64,000 nucleotides of DNA. It comes from Pseudomonadota bacterium (GTDB lineage: Bacteria; Myxococcota_A; Polyangia; Polyangiales; Polyangiaceae). Location of the stretch: the NCBI GenBank assembly GCA_023423895.1, contig JAFAER010000208.1:13046-77045 (forward strand). Reading direction: 5' to 3'. Under the pieces are notes generated by a model. That model did not search any database. It saw only the letters and a program-made list of their open reading frames with translations, and had not been told where the DNA came from. Positions 46,356-55,915 of this stretch are shown piece after piece. The translations under genes were made by a program, and so were the position numbers. Numbering within the stretch: the stretch's first letter is position 1; each line of letters starts with the position of its first letter.

Positions 46356-46958
46356 ATGCGAGGTTCCCGTCCGCGTTGCGATCCACGCACCGTGATCGTC
46401 GACGAGACGGCGATGGTGGACTTCGCGTTCGCGGACACCGTCGTGGCGACCGATCTCGACGAGGTGATGCCGCCGAGCGGGATCGTCGTGAGCGGCGAGG
46501 CCGGCCACGCGCACTGCCTCACGCCGCACGCCTACCCGTACCTCACGACGCATCCCGGCAGCCCTGCCAGCGTTGGCGGCGCTGGCAGCGAATCCGGCCT
46601 CACGTCGCGCATGCGCGACGCCTGGACGCAGATGCGCCACGGCGTGGAGGCGTCTCGCGCAGAGATGACCGAGCTCTGGAGCGCGACGGCGTGCCTCGAG
46701 CACGCGCATCCTCGGCACGACGGCGTCGGCGCGATCGTCCACGAGGACGATCCGTTCTCCCGAGCGAAAACCGTGGGCCGGCGCGTCCGCACGTTCTTTT
46801 CGTTCTTCGAGTGGGACCGCGCCGACGTCCTGCGCGCCACGTGGATCGGGCTACTCGTCTTCGTCCTCGTCGCGACGGTGGGCGCCTTCGCGTTGCAGAG
46901 CGGAGGCGCCGCCGCCTCGAGCGACGTGCTGCATCCGTCCAGTGTGACGGCACGCTGA
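46356..46958 (+). CDS. Hypothetical protein with C-terminal TM segment
   Basis: A 200-residue protein with a soluble N-terminal part (about 1-155; DDPFSRAKTVGRRVRTFFSF near 130-150) and one membrane segment near 163-180 (GLLVFVLVATVGAFALQ), ending with a short Ser/Ala tail. GGAGGG 9 bp before ATG 46356 sets the start; GTG 46353 is possible. Its layout resembles the protein at 48472, suggesting distant paralogues. Function unknown. Confidence 0.65.
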   Translation: MRGSRPRCDPRTVIVDETAMVDFAFADTVVATDLDEVMPPSGIVVSGEAGHAHCLTPHAYPYLTTHPGSPASVGGAGSESGLTSRMRDAWTQMRHGVEASRAEMTELWSATACLEHAHPRHDGVGAIVHEDDPFSRAKTVGRRVRTFFSFFEWDRADVLRATWIGLLVFVLVATVGAFALQSGGAAASSDVLHPSSVTAR

Positions 46959-47025
46959 CACTACCCAACAGGCCGGCCGCTCGGCGGGCTTGCAAGGAGC
47001 GATGGAGAGGGGCACGATCACGACC

Positions 47026-48207
47026 ATGGCTCTGTCGCGCAACCGCGCGATCGCCTCTGCCTTCGCGGCAGCGGCCATCGGGCTCGGGATCTTCGCTTGT
47101 GGTGATGACGCAACCGACGGCGGCACCGGCCCCAACGGTGGCCCGGACCCGGAGCCTTTGTTCCGCGGGCTCGAGGCCGACCTGGTGGCGACGTGTGGCG
47201 GTCCGAACGGCACCTGTCACGTGCGCGGCAGCTTCCAGCAAGCGCCCGCATGGCTTGGTGGTCCAGACCCCTACGTGACGATCAAGAAGTATCGCGGTGT
47301 GCTGCCTGCGACGAAGGAGGTCGGCGACAGCATCCTGCTCACGCAGGTCAAGCACGCCGGCCCCGCGCTCACGGACGCGCCCAACGATCTCTATCGCCGC
47401 GTCTCGGACTGGCTCACCGCCGAGGTCCCCGGCCCGCCGCTGCCGAACACGGGCGCCTTCAGCGTGCGCTCCGGGTTCAACAGCATCCCGCTCGACATCG
47501 TCGCGCCCGGCCTTGCGAGCGCGCGTCTCTCGTTCCTTGCCGTCGAGTCGAACGGAACGCTCACGCTCTCCGCGTTGAAGCTGACCGCACCGACGAACGC
47601 GAACGTGAAGGTCGACTCGCCCTTCTTCGTGATCCTGCCGCGCAACGGCAAGGTGAAGGCCGATCCGGAAGTGAACGGCTTCAAAGGCGAGCTCACGATC
47701 CCGGCAGGACAGAGCGTCGATCTCTTCACGGGGAAGATGATCCTGTTGCGCTGGGATCCCACCGGTCAGCTGAAGGTCGTCTTCAACAAGATCGAGTCGA
47801 CGCCCGGCCAGGCGACCCTTCCGAGCTGCAGCGCACTCGAGCTCTTCAAGTCGAGTGCACTGCCCGCGATGGGCATGCCGGTCGACGTGATGCCCGACGA
47901 CGATCTCGAGCCGTCCGACGGCGGTGACCTCGGTCAGAGCTCCTGTCTCGGGTGCCACGCGAAAGAGCCGCTCCCGGACGAAGCTCCCCAACCGGCGGTG
48001 CAGGCCATGGACCTCCGCGCCGTCGCGACGGATCCGGCAGCCGCTTGTGCGCAAGCGAAGCTCTGGATCAATCTCCAGGACCGCGCGCAAAGCACAATCC
48101 TCCTGAACCCGACCGGCAAGGGCAATCCGAAGCACCCGATGAAGCCCGTCCCCGAAAGCGATCCGATCGTTCAGGGCATCAAGGCCTGGGTCGACGCCGA
48201 GAACTGA
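47026..48207 (+). CDS. Lipoprotein with cytochrome-like CxxCH motif
   Basis: A 393-residue exported protein; the signal ends at the lipobox IFAC, followed by a Gly/Asp spacer. CGGPNGTCHVRGSF near 52-65 and CLGCHAKEPLP near 308 are haem-attachment-like motifs (CxnCH), as in the extended c-type cytochrome-like domains frequent in myxobacteria. Between them lies a beta-rich domain. It could bind one or two haems covalently in the periplasm, but the motif context is not typical enough to be sure. ATG 47026 gives a normal signal length; ATG 47002 is in frame with a poorly spaced ribosome site. Confidence 0.72.
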   Translation: MALSRNRAIASAFAAAAIGLGIFACGDDATDGGTGPNGGPDPEPLFRGLEADLVATCGGPNGTCHVRGSFQQAPAWLGGPDPYVTIKKYRGVLPATKEVGDSILLTQVKHAGPALTDAPNDLYRRVSDWLTAEVPGPPLPNTGAFSVRSGFNSIPLDIVAPGLASARLSFLAVESNGTLTLSALKLTAPTNANVKVDSPFFVILPRNGKVKADPEVNGFKGELTIPAGQSVDLFTGKMILLRWDPTGQLKVVFNKIESTPGQATLPSCSALELFKSSALPAMGMPVDVMPDDDLEPSDGGDLGQSSCLGCHAKEPLPDEAPQPAVQAMDLRAVATDPAAACAQAKLWINLQDRAQSTILLNPTGKGNPKHPMKPVPESDPIVQGIKAWVDAEN

Positions 48208-48471
48208 TCTCGCTCGGGTCCGTCGACAAGCGAATCGAGGCGCGACCGCCCGCAGCGCCCGCAGCGCCGTTGCATGTCCTCCCCCGACGCGCGGTCACGC
48301 GGTTCACGCGGTTCACGATGTGAGGCCGCACCCTGGGGGTGCGCCGCTGCAACTGACGAACCGATGATCCACCCTGATCGTTCCGGTCCGCCTCCTGGCG
48401 TCGCGAACACGAACGATCTTCCGCGAAGATCGGGCTGACGTTGCGACCTCGACGACACGCACGGACGTGGC

Positions 48472-49077
48472 GTGGAGCTTGCGAGTGAGACGGGCGTGGG
48501 ACAGAGCGCAAACAATCCTTTCCTCTCGCCCGTCACCAACGCCGCGCCCGCGGCCAGCGCCAAAGCAACCGCGACGTCGTCGGTGCCGTCTCCTTTCGCG
48601 GCGCCCGCACCAGCGTCGAGCACGGGCGTCGATGTCGTGCTGGACGGCAACATGCAGATGTCGGCCGACGACGCGACGTACGAGGATGCTGCGCCGTCTC
48701 GCCAGGACCTCCTCCAGCGGGCCGCCGCGCTCGGTCCCGCGCGCATGACCTGGGAGAGCATCGTCCTCCATCCGGCGGATCCGATCCTCGGCGCGAAGAT
48801 GTTGCCTCGGGTGGCCGAGCGCCGCGAGCGCTTCCGCAAGATCGTCAAGGTCGCCCTCGGCGCATGCGTCGCGTTCTGTCTCGTCGCCACCGTGGCGAGC
48901 GCCGTTTCGAGCACGTCGAGCCCGTCGACCGCTTCGACCTCGTCGTCCGCAGTGAAGACCGCCCCTGCAAACGGGGTCGTCCCCGTCGAGAAGCTCGAGA
49001 TCGTCATGCGCACCAAGGCGCCGAGCAAGGTGACGGCGGCCATCCGTCCGCGTCCCGCGCCGAAGAAGCGTCGCTGA
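48472..49077 (+). CDS. Hypothetical protein with single TM segment
   Basis: A 201-residue protein from GTG 48472. The N-terminal 60 residues are Ala/Ser/Pro-rich, 65-125 look helical (DLLQRAAALGPARMTWESIV), a membrane segment spans about 130-150 (VALGACVAFCLVATVASAV), and a Ser/Thr spacer and basic tail (RPRPAPKKRR) follow. Resembles the protein at 46356 in layout. No family recognised; the 264 bp upstream show nothing else. Confidence 0.6.
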   Translation: MELASETGVGQSANNPFLSPVTNAAPAASAKATATSSVPSPFAAPAPASSTGVDVVLDGNMQMSADDATYEDAAPSRQDLLQRAAALGPARMTWESIVLHPADPILGAKMLPRVAERRERFRKIVKVALGACVAFCLVATVASAVSSTSSPSTASTSSSAVKTAPANGVVPVEKLEIVMRTKAPSKVTAAIRPRPAPKKRR

Positions 49078-49249
49078 CCTCGCCCCGTCGAGCACGCGCG
49101 AAAGCCCTCGCTCGGTGGAGCGAGGGCTCTTTGCGTTCAGGCGTCGACCGGTCCTCTCGCGCCGCTCCCGTCGCACGTGCCTTGGCGCATGCGCGAACGC
49201 GCGTCGCCGCCGGAAGAGCGAGACGCGCGCGCGGAGCCTTGGGAAGCGA

Positions 49250-49729
49250 TCAGACCATCTCGTAGAAGCGCGAGTGAATCGCGACGGCCGCGAGCAGGCC
49301 TACCTGGAACGGCACGGCCTCGTTCGTCTTCACGGAGAAGGTGTCGCGGATCGAGAGCTCTTTGGCGATCTCGATCACGACCTCACCCTGCTTGTTCTTG
49401 CACTGGAAGACGCCGCGGAAAACGCCGCCGTCGGCCTCGTAGACCTCGTCCCCCACCGTCAGCGAGAGCGTCTTCTTGAACGCAACTGCAGGGAAGACGA
49501 GCGAACCGACCGTCTTCGTCTCGTCGTTGATGTCGTACTTGGTCTTGATGAAGTTGCCCGTGAGGGTGCCGACTTCTTTGCCGTCGTCGCCCTCGACCAG
49601 ACGAAACTTCGGTGTCGGGCTCATCAGCACGCCGCGCACCGTGTAGAGGACGTCTTCCTCCCGCGGCTTACGGACGTGGTAGACCGTGCCGACGCTGAGG
49701 AACGCCTGGGTAACCTCGTACGCAACCAT
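49250..49729 (-). CDS. LURP-one/scramblase-like (tubby fold) protein
   Basis: A 159-residue protein with the pattern of the LURP-one-related family: LYTVRGVLMSPTPKFRLVEG near 28-47, KEVGTLTGNFIKTKYDI near 51-67, then paired beta-strands and a C-terminal hydrophobic helix (FQVGLLAAVAIHSRFYEMV). This is the tubby C-terminal/phospholipid-scramblase fold, whose members bind membranes or phosphoinositides. No transmembrane signal. Bacterial role unknown. Confidence 0.75.
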   Translation of the reverse strand: MVAYEVTQAFLSVGTVYHVRKPREEDVLYTVRGVLMSPTPKFRLVEGDDGKEVGTLTGNFIKTKYDINDETKTVGSLVFPAVAFKKTLSLTVGDEVYEADGGVFRGVFQCKNKQGEVVIEIAKELSIRDTFSVKTNEAVPFQVGLLAAVAIHSRFYEMV

Positions 49730-49786
49730 TCGCGGATCGAGACTACGGCAGGTTTCTCACACTACCAAGCCCACCGCGCGCGGCGG

Positions 49787-49927
49787 TCACTTCGCGGATT
49801 TCGCGCTGGCAGCGGATCCGCCGCCCTTCGTCTCGGCGATCGCCTTCTTCTCCCGCCACTCGGCGAGCTGCTTGGTACGACGGGCCTTCTGCTTCCTGCG
49901 CTTCGGAGCATCCTGGGGGGTCGACAT
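49787..49927 (-). CDS. Small basic protein (46 aa)
   Basis: A 46-residue Lys/Arg-rich protein (MSTPQDAPKRRKQKARRTKQ at the start) with an Ala/Ser/Gly tail. It may bind nucleic acid or a ribosome, by charge only. Upstream ribosome site is weak (AGGG). Lies between the scramblase-like gene and a 21-bp repeat. Could be chance, but codon use and the clean ATG favour a real gene. Confidence 0.45.
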   Translation of the reverse strand: MSTPQDAPKRRKQKARRTKQLAEWREKKAIAETKGGGSAASAKSAK

Positions 49928-50025
49928 GGCGGCGCACCCTAGCACGTTTGTTTCCGACCGCGAGGCCCTCGGATGTGCCAGACGCACGGTCGAGCGCCGC
50001 CGACGCCTCGGACGGGGCTCGTCCG

Positions 50026-50130
50026 CCTTCAGCGGACGCGATGGAGCCTTCAGCGGACGCGATGGAGCCTTCAGCGGACGCAGTGGAGCCTTCAGCGGAC
50101 GCGATGGAGCCTTCAGCGGACGCAATGAAG
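50026..50130 (+). repeat. 21-bp tandem repeat, five copies
   Basis: Five units of CCTTCAGCGGACGCGATGGAG (two with single or double base changes) lie at 50026-50130. The last unit includes the stop codon of the DUF2723 gene (50113-50115), so the array begins in the gene end and extends downstream. The unit length is a multiple of three. Confidence 0.85.
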
Positions 50131-51744
50131 CGGCGGACTTGCGAAGGTTCGACCGTGTTTGCGCACCGGCGGCCGGGGGATGCTGTCGAGCTTCAGGCCG
50201 AGCTCGGTCAGCTTGGCCGTGTCGTTCGACAGCAGCACGCAGAGCGGTCGGTCCCGTTCGTCCCTGGGATCGACGAGGGGCACCGAGGTCATGTCCTCGT
50301 CCCACTCGGACCAAGGAAGACGCACGAAGCTGACGCCTCTCGTGCGGAGAGCTTCGTCGACGAAACGGTAGTAGCTGACCACCTCGACGCAGCCGTAGTG
50401 CCCGCACGGGACCGCGATCTTCGCGTTGTCCGGAACGACGTCGGCGAGCGTCGGGAGGTTCAAGGTCACTCGCCCTTCCGGCGTCTGCTGCACGTACGCC
50501 GTGTAGAGATGGGTTCGCCACCGTTCGGCGTGCGCGACCGCGAGGGCGCCGTGCACGAGCAACATCGCACCGAGCACACGCGGGGCGGTGACCGTCGTCC
50601 CTGCAGGCGCGAGTTCCGCTTCGACCGCGGCAGGCACGAGCGAGAGCGGGACCGTGACGAGGACGGAAACGGACGCGAAGAGCCCTTCTGGGTCCGGAAT
50701 GCGGAAGACGAAGGCGAGCACGAGATGGCCGAGCACGCCGAGCGCGACGAACGCCGCGAGCATGCCGCTCCGACGCGCGAGCCGAACGGCACCGAGCGGG
50801 AGAAAGAGCAAGAGCGGCCACGCCCATTGCTTCTGCAGGTGAGCGAACGATTCAGGCAGCCGGTCGAAGAGCGCGGTCGCATAGGTGGTCTTCGCGAACG
50901 TCGCGCTCGCTACCCCGCGCCCCGTGACGAAGTCGAGGAACGTCTTCGCGGTCAGCGACTTCGGGAGCTCGGAGTAGACGAGCGGCGCACGCGTTGCGCG
51001 CCACGCGATCCAGCCGTACGCCAGCGCGGCGAAGGCGAGCGAAGCGAGCACCACCGCCCAGAGCCGCGGCGAGCGAAGCGCTTCCCTCCCCACCCGCTCG
51101 CGAAGCACGACGAACGCGAGCGCCGGTCCGAGCGCGACGATCGTCAGATGATTGGCGAGGCCGCAGCCGACGGACGCGATCGCGACGTAGAGGAAGCGGC
51201 GATCCTTCTTCGTCGTCCATCCGGTCACCCCGAGCACGGCGCCGGCGATGAACACCGTACCGAGCGTGTAGACCTCCGCCTCCGTCGAGAGCGTCCAGAA
51301 CAGCGACCCCAGCGCGAGGAGGATCGCCGCGAACGTCTTCGCCTCGAGGACGAAGGGTCGCCGGATCACCGGCGGCACTTCGAGGAGGCCGACCGCGCGG
51401 CCCACGAGCGCGACCGTGAGCAGCCCGAAGACGCTCGAGAGCAACGTGACCTTCGTCGCGTCGGCGAGCGGCAGCGGGATCCTCACCCAGAGCGCGCTGG
51501 CCATCAGATAGAGCGGATTTCCCGGCGAATGGCCGATCCCGAGCGTACGCGCGAGGAACTGGAACTTCGCCGAGTCGCCCATGTTGATCCGTCCGCCGAC
51601 GTCCGGATAGCGGGTCAGCACGTAGATCAGGGCGATCGCCGCGAGGACGGCCCAGTGCGGGACGACGCGAGGCGTCGCCTGCGAGACAGCGCTCGGGCTC
51701 GTCGCCTCCGCCGAGGTATCCGCGGGCGCTCCGCGCGTCTCCAT
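50113..51744 (-). CDS. DUF2723 multi-pass membrane protein
   Basis: A 543-residue membrane protein. The N-terminal region (WAVLAAIALIYVLTRYPDVG, then MGDSAKFQFLARTLGIGHSP and GNPLYLM) is the DUF2723 signature, related to GT-C type glycosyltransferases such as protein O-mannosyltransferases, where the Asp pair region is catalytic. About ten hydrophobic segments follow to residue 400, then a soluble C-terminal domain (about 420-543). It may transfer a sugar from a lipid carrier on the outer face of the membrane. The start is 5 bp from the kinase stop; same operon. Confidence 0.85.
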   Translation of the reverse strand: METRGAPADTSAEATSPSAVSQATPRVVPHWAVLAAIALIYVLTRYPDVGGRINMGDSAKFQFLARTLGIGHSPGNPLYLMASALWVRIPLPLADATKVTLLSSVFGLLTVALVGRAVGLLEVPPVIRRPFVLEAKTFAAILLALGSLFWTLSTEAEVYTLGTVFIAGAVLGVTGWTTKKDRRFLYVAIASVGCGLANHLTIVALGPALAFVVLRERVGREALRSPRLWAVVLASLAFAALAYGWIAWRATRAPLVYSELPKSLTAKTFLDFVTGRGVASATFAKTTYATALFDRLPESFAHLQKQWAWPLLLFLPLGAVRLARRSGMLAAFVALGVLGHLVLAFVFRIPDPEGLFASVSVLVTVPLSLVPAAVEAELAPAGTTVTAPRVLGAMLLVHGALAVAHAERWRTHLYTAYVQQTPEGRVTLNLPTLADVVPDNAKIAVPCGHYGCVEVVSYYRFVDEALRTRGVSFVRLPWSEWDEDMTSVPLVDPRDERDRPLCVLLSNDTAKLTELGLKLDSIPRPPVRKHGRTFASPPLHCVR

Positions 51745-51749
51745 CGGAG

Positions 51750-54700
51750 CTACGAAGCGCGCGGCGACGCGGGCCACCTCGACGAGACGGACTCGTCGGG
51801 GTTTGCGCTCTCGACCAGCGCGAGCCAGTGGGCGATCTTCCCGGCAGACGCGCCCTGCCAGTCCATGCTGACGAAGCGCTTCAACAGCTGCGGGGTGTGG
51901 TCGCCGCAGCGAGCCTTGTCGCCGAAGGCTGCGCGCGCACGATCGATCTCGTTGGCGGCGTCCTGCCAGCGCTTCTCGATCTGAGCGAGCCACGCGAGGG
52001 TGAGATGCCGATGTTGTCGAGGCTCGGCCTCGTCGAGGACGATGCGCTCGCAGTCCTGCACGAGCTCCTTCGCATCGTCGTCGCCCTTCGCGAGCGCCAC
52101 CTGAGCAAGAAGCAACCGCGCCTCGAGATCGCCCCAGGGGTCCTGGAGTCGCTCGAAGATCTTGGCCGCGACCGACGCATGCGCGCCGCCAGCCGCGAAG
52201 TCGTCCGTGTCGATCGCGATGAGCGCGAGCAGACGTTCACACGCCGCCTCGCCGCGCGGATTCATCAGCTCGCGGAACGCAGCCCGCGCCGAGAGCGCCC
52301 GGGCTCGCGCAGCGTCCATCTCGCCCGCGCGATGATCGGCGTGGCCGAGGACGACGTCGCACTGAGCGATGCCGAGCCTGTAACCGATGGCGTCGAACGA
52401 CTGCCGCGCATGAATCAAGAGGTCGCGCGCGCGTCGGAAGCCGCCGACCGCGGTCTCGATCATCGCGAGCAGGATGAAGCACTGCGCCCCGCCGAGCATG
52501 TCGCCGACGGCATCGCACCGCTGGCTCGCCTCGTTCAGCACCTCGCGCGCGCGTGCGTGCTCGCCGAGGAGGTAGTCGATCTCGCCGAGCACGACGAGCG
52601 CCGCGGCGAGCCCGCGATCGTCCTTGAGCTCTTCGAAGCGCGAGATCGCGAGGGCGACCTGGAGGCGGCCCTGCGAAGGCGCACCGGTATCGCTTGCGAG
52701 GTGACCGAGCAGCCGCAGGGCATGTGCCTCGCGGGTCTTGTCGCCGGCTTGCTCGAAGGCGCGCCGCGCGGTCTCCGCCTGATCGCGCGCCTCCTCGAGC
52801 TTGCCGATGTGTCGGAGCGCTTCCGCGCGCCAGTAGGCGTATTCGGCAGCGGCCGAGCCCGAGACGCGTCCGTCGAGGAGCGCGAGGTCCTTGAGCGTCG
52901 CCGCGGTGTCGCGACCACGGGCCCAGGCGCCTTCGATGAACGAGAACATGAGGCTCGCCGCGACGTCGTCGTCGCCTGCGCGGAGCAGGTTACGGACGCG
53001 GTGCTTCATGATGCGGCGCGAACCGACCTCGGGATGTTTCGCGAGGGCATTGGCCGCAAGCCGGAAGATCGCCGGCGCGTCGTTGCGCTCGTGGAGGCGA
53101 CCGAGCAAGTGCTCCTGCAGGAGCGCATGCGGCCACCGGAACTGGTCGTTGCCGGACGCGAGGAGGATCTGCGCGCGCGTGAGGGCGACGAGCGCGTCGC
53201 GCGGGTCCATCCCGAGCGCGGCGACGAGCGACTTCAACACGACGCCGCGGACGTCGTCGCCGAGCGCCGCCGCTGCGTATGCCGCGAGGCGGAGGTCGGT
53301 CGGGACCGCCCGAAGCCGCTCGTCCCAGAGGTCGGCCGTGGTGATCGCGCGACCGTGCAGCGCCTCGTCCGGGACCTTGTACTTGCCGCCTTCGAGCGTG
53401 AGGTACCCGCCACCTGCCCAGGCATGAAGGAGCTGGAGCGCGAAGAGCGGATTGCCTCGGCTCTGCGCGACCGCGGCGGTGATCGCGTTCGAGCTGAGCG
53501 GCAGCGTCGCGCGCAGCAGGACCTCGGTCTCTTCGACGCCGAGCGGCGGCAGGTCGAGGACGCGCCCGCCCCACTCGGCGCGGAGTGCTTCCATCCGGAC
53601 GGCCGCGTCGAGATCCGTCTCGAGCGACTCGCTCCGTGCGGTGGCGAGGATCAAGAGACGGAGCTTCGTCGCGTCGCGCTTCAGGCGCGACAAGGTCTCG
53701 AACGTGTTCGCGCTCGTGAGATGGAGATCGTCGAACCAGATCATCACCGGCCGGTCATGGCCGATGCGCTCGAGGATGCGTCGCGCGACGGCGAAGCGGA
53801 GCTCCGGCGTGTCGAGCACGAAGCGCTTGCCGGTGGGACCGACGGGCGGGACCGTCCCCGGCGGCGTCGGCCGGAGCCACTCCGCGGCCGCGGCGACCCA
53901 GGCGAGCTCTTCGCTGTCGCCCTTGTCGACCTCCCAGCGGTCGAGGAGCGTCTGCTCCACGGTCTCGCGATCGGCGCCCTGGAGGCCGTAGAACGAGTTC
54001 ACGGCGCCGGTCAGACCGTCGAGCGGTGACGGCGTGCGACCGTAACGCGCGCGGAGCGGCCACATGAGACCGCGCTCGTGCACTTGTTCGCAGACCCACT
54101 CGGCGAGCCGGCTCTTGCCGACGCCCGCTTCACCGATCAGCGCCACCATGCGGTGTTGCGGCGGCTGCCCGGCGCACACGGAGAGCACGAGGTCGAGGAG
54201 CTCCTGACGCTCCGGCTCGCGCGCGACCATCGGCGACGGACGCAGCGACAGAAGCCCCGGCGCGAGCGACCGTGCAGCGGCCACCGCACGTCCCATGTCG
54301 GGCGAGCTCGACGGCTCGGGCGGCGGCGCCGGTGCGCTCGCGACGGTCTCTTCGAGCGTCGGCGCGTGGCGCGGGCGGAACTGCGCCCAGACTCGACGCG
54401 CGTCGGCGGCGAGCTCGAAGCGATGCCACGGCTTCTTCGCGAGCAGCCGCTGGACGAAGAGCCCGACCTGGTGAGGTACACCTTCGGGCAGCACCGGCGC
54501 GGGGACCGGCGTCCGCTTGTGCGCGCGGAGGACCTCCTGGGCGGTGCCCTCGAAGACCTCCTTGCCGGTGAGCACGCGATACATGATGCAGCCGAGCGCA
54601 TAGAGGTCCGTCGCGGGACCGACGAGCGTCGCCTGCTTGCGGATCTGCTCCGGCGCGACCCAGCCGACGGTGCCCGCACCCGCGTGCACCGCGAGCTCGG

Positions 54701-55286
54701 GCTCCGGCGCGCCGTCGAGACGCGAGTCGTGGCGCGACTCACGCAGCCACGCGAGGCCGAGATCCAGCACGTACGCGCGTGGACCGCGCCCTGCGCCGGC
54801 GAGATCGAGCATCACGTTCGAAGGCTTGAGATCGCCGTGGATGATGTGCCGCGCGTGCGCGTGAGCGAGCCCGGCGAGCACTTGATCGACGAGCGCCCAG
54901 ATCACCGACCAGGGCATCGTCGTCGTGTGCATCCACTCGTGGACGCTGCGCCCCGGCAGCGCGTCCATCACGAGGTACGGAGAGCCGTCGTGCAGCGTGC
55001 CGAAGTCACGCGCGCGCACGATCGCCGGATGCTCGAGCGACGCGACGGCGCGTGCCTCTTGCTGGAACCACCAGCTCTCTTCGGCGCGCGTCGCCTTCGC
55101 TTCTTCCGGCGGCCGAAGCCGCTTCAGCGCAACGCGTTCATGCGTGACGATGTCTTTGCACAGGTACACGACCCCCATGCCGCCACGACCGAGCTCGCGC
55201 AGTACCTCGTAACGATTCGCGAGGACGGTCCCGATCTCGGACTTCTTCGCATCGTCGCCGCTCTTGGGCGTCTTGCCCTGCGTCAT
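51750..55286 (-). CDS. Ser/Thr kinase fused to AAA-type ATPase and TPR repeats
   Basis: A 1178-residue signalling protein. The kinase (about 25-310) has LGRGGMGVVYL, VALKRL (Lys55), HGDLKPSNV (Gly instead of Arg, so a non-RD kinase), VLDLGLAWL (DLG for DFG) and GWVAPEQ. A linker leads to an ATPase of the AAA_16/STAND type: GEAGVGKSRLAEWV near 390 and VMIWFDDLHLT near 535. The rest (about 780-1150) is a series of TPR-like helical pairs (LLGEIDYLLGEHARAREVL style). Such proteins resemble PknK/MalT-like signal integrators. No membrane segment is seen. It is upstream of DUF2723 with 5 bp between. Confidence 0.9.
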   Translation of the reverse strand: MTQGKTPKSGDDAKKSEIGTVLANRYEVLRELGRGGMGVVYLCKDIVTHERVALKRLRPPEEAKATRAEESWWFQQEARAVASLEHPAIVRARDFGTLHDGSPYLVMDALPGRSVHEWMHTTTMPWSVIWALVDQVLAGLAHAHARHIIHGDLKPSNVMLDLAGAGRGPRAYVLDLGLAWLRESRHDSRLDGAPEPELAVHAGAGTVGWVAPEQIRKQATLVGPATDLYALGCIMYRVLTGKEVFEGTAQEVLRAHKRTPVPAPVLPEGVPHQVGLFVQRLLAKKPWHRFELAADARRVWAQFRPRHAPTLEETVASAPAPPPEPSSSPDMGRAVAAARSLAPGLLSLRPSPMVAREPERQELLDLVLSVCAGQPPQHRMVALIGEAGVGKSRLAEWVCEQVHERGLMWPLRARYGRTPSPLDGLTGAVNSFYGLQGADRETVEQTLLDRWEVDKGDSEELAWVAAAAEWLRPTPPGTVPPVGPTGKRFVLDTPELRFAVARRILERIGHDRPVMIWFDDLHLTSANTFETLSRLKRDATKLRLLILATARSESLETDLDAAVRMEALRAEWGGRVLDLPPLGVEETEVLLRATLPLSSNAITAAVAQSRGNPLFALQLLHAWAGGGYLTLEGGKYKVPDEALHGRAITTADLWDERLRAVPTDLRLAAYAAAALGDDVRGVVLKSLVAALGMDPRDALVALTRAQILLASGNDQFRWPHALLQEHLLGRLHERNDAPAIFRLAANALAKHPEVGSRRIMKHRVRNLLRAGDDDVAASLMFSFIEGAWARGRDTAATLKDLALLDGRVSGSAAAEYAYWRAEALRHIGKLEEARDQAETARRAFEQAGDKTREAHALRLLGHLASDTGAPSQGRLQVALAISRFEELKDDRGLAAALVVLGEIDYLLGEHARAREVLNEASQRCDAVGDMLGGAQCFILLAMIETAVGGFRRARDLLIHARQSFDAIGYRLGIAQCDVVLGHADHRAGEMDAARARALSARAAFRELMNPRGEAACERLLALIAIDTDDFAAGGAHASVAAKIFERLQDPWGDLEARLLLAQVALAKGDDDAKELVQDCERIVLDEAEPRQHRHLTLAWLAQIEKRWQDAANEIDRARAAFGDKARCGDHTPQLLKRFVSMDWQGASAGKIAHWLALVESANPDESVSSRWPASPRAS

Positions 55287-55723
55287 CGCGTGTTCCGGGT
55301 GAGAAGACTAACAAGGTTATCGAACGGAGTGCGATCTGACGGTGTCCGCTCGGCGACACTTCTCGTCCGCGGATGAGCTCTTCGCGCGGCAAGCGTACCG
55401 TAGCATTGGCGTGAGGTGGCGCACGACGTTGTAAGGACTCCTACTACCGACTCGGCTTGCCGCACCACGCGCCGGCACTGACTTCGCGTGGAATGACCGC
55501 GGCTTCGCCCGCGTAGGACAAGGTGAAGCCTCACATCCTTCCCGTGCGGCAGCCTAGAAAAATCCGCTCGCCGTCGAAGATCGGGCTGCGGCAAATCTCC
55601 GGTACCGCGGAGCTCCGAGGCAGGTAGATTGATAACTGCGCCACGGTTCCGGCTTATTGGGGGGACACCCGGTCGTGGGGCTTTAGCCCGCTTCGCTTTG
55701 GTCGCTTGATCACGGAGGACGAC
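55287..55723. other. Divergent intergenic region
   Basis: 437 bp between the kinase and a small membrane protein. Features seen: a short hairpin GGGCTTTAGCCC (55678-55689) and the pair CTCCG/CGGAG around 55598-55613. No gene, tRNA or recognised riboswitch. Confidence 0.5.
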
Positions 55724-55915
55724 ATGCGAAGCCACGTGGCCACCAAATCTGCTGTCATCGCTCTCGCGCTCGCGGGAACCGCCGTCGCGTTCATCATCGG
55801 CGCACAAGCTGGAGCGCTGCTCAACGGGCGCGTCATGGCCGTCTCGGTCGCGCGCGTCCCGATGCCCGTCATCGCGAGCCCGAAGACCTCACCGGTCAAC
55901 GGCCACGCGCGCTGA
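55724..55915 (+). CDS. Small exported or membrane protein (63 aa)
   Basis: A 63-residue protein with a hydrophobic N-terminal segment (AVIALALAGTAVAFIIGAQAG) and a short basic/Pro-rich end. It may be a signal peptide or a membrane anchor. GGAGG (55714-55718) 5 bp before ATG 55724 is a good ribosome site; ATG 55706 is in frame but less well placed. Function unknown. Confidence 0.6.
   Translation: MRSHVATKSAVIALALAGTAVAFIIGAQAGALLNGRVMAVSVARVPMPVIASPKTSPVNGHAR

Noticed and set aside
49948..51984. Long plus-strand frame with PSADAME repeats
   Set aside because: Its repeats come from the 21-bp array and the rest is antisense to DUF2723, with Arg/Glu-rich shadow composition.
55560..55720. Possible c-di-GMP (GEMM) riboswitch before the small membrane protein
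   Set aside because: GGCAAA and GGTAG strings occur, but order and pairing do not fit the consensus.
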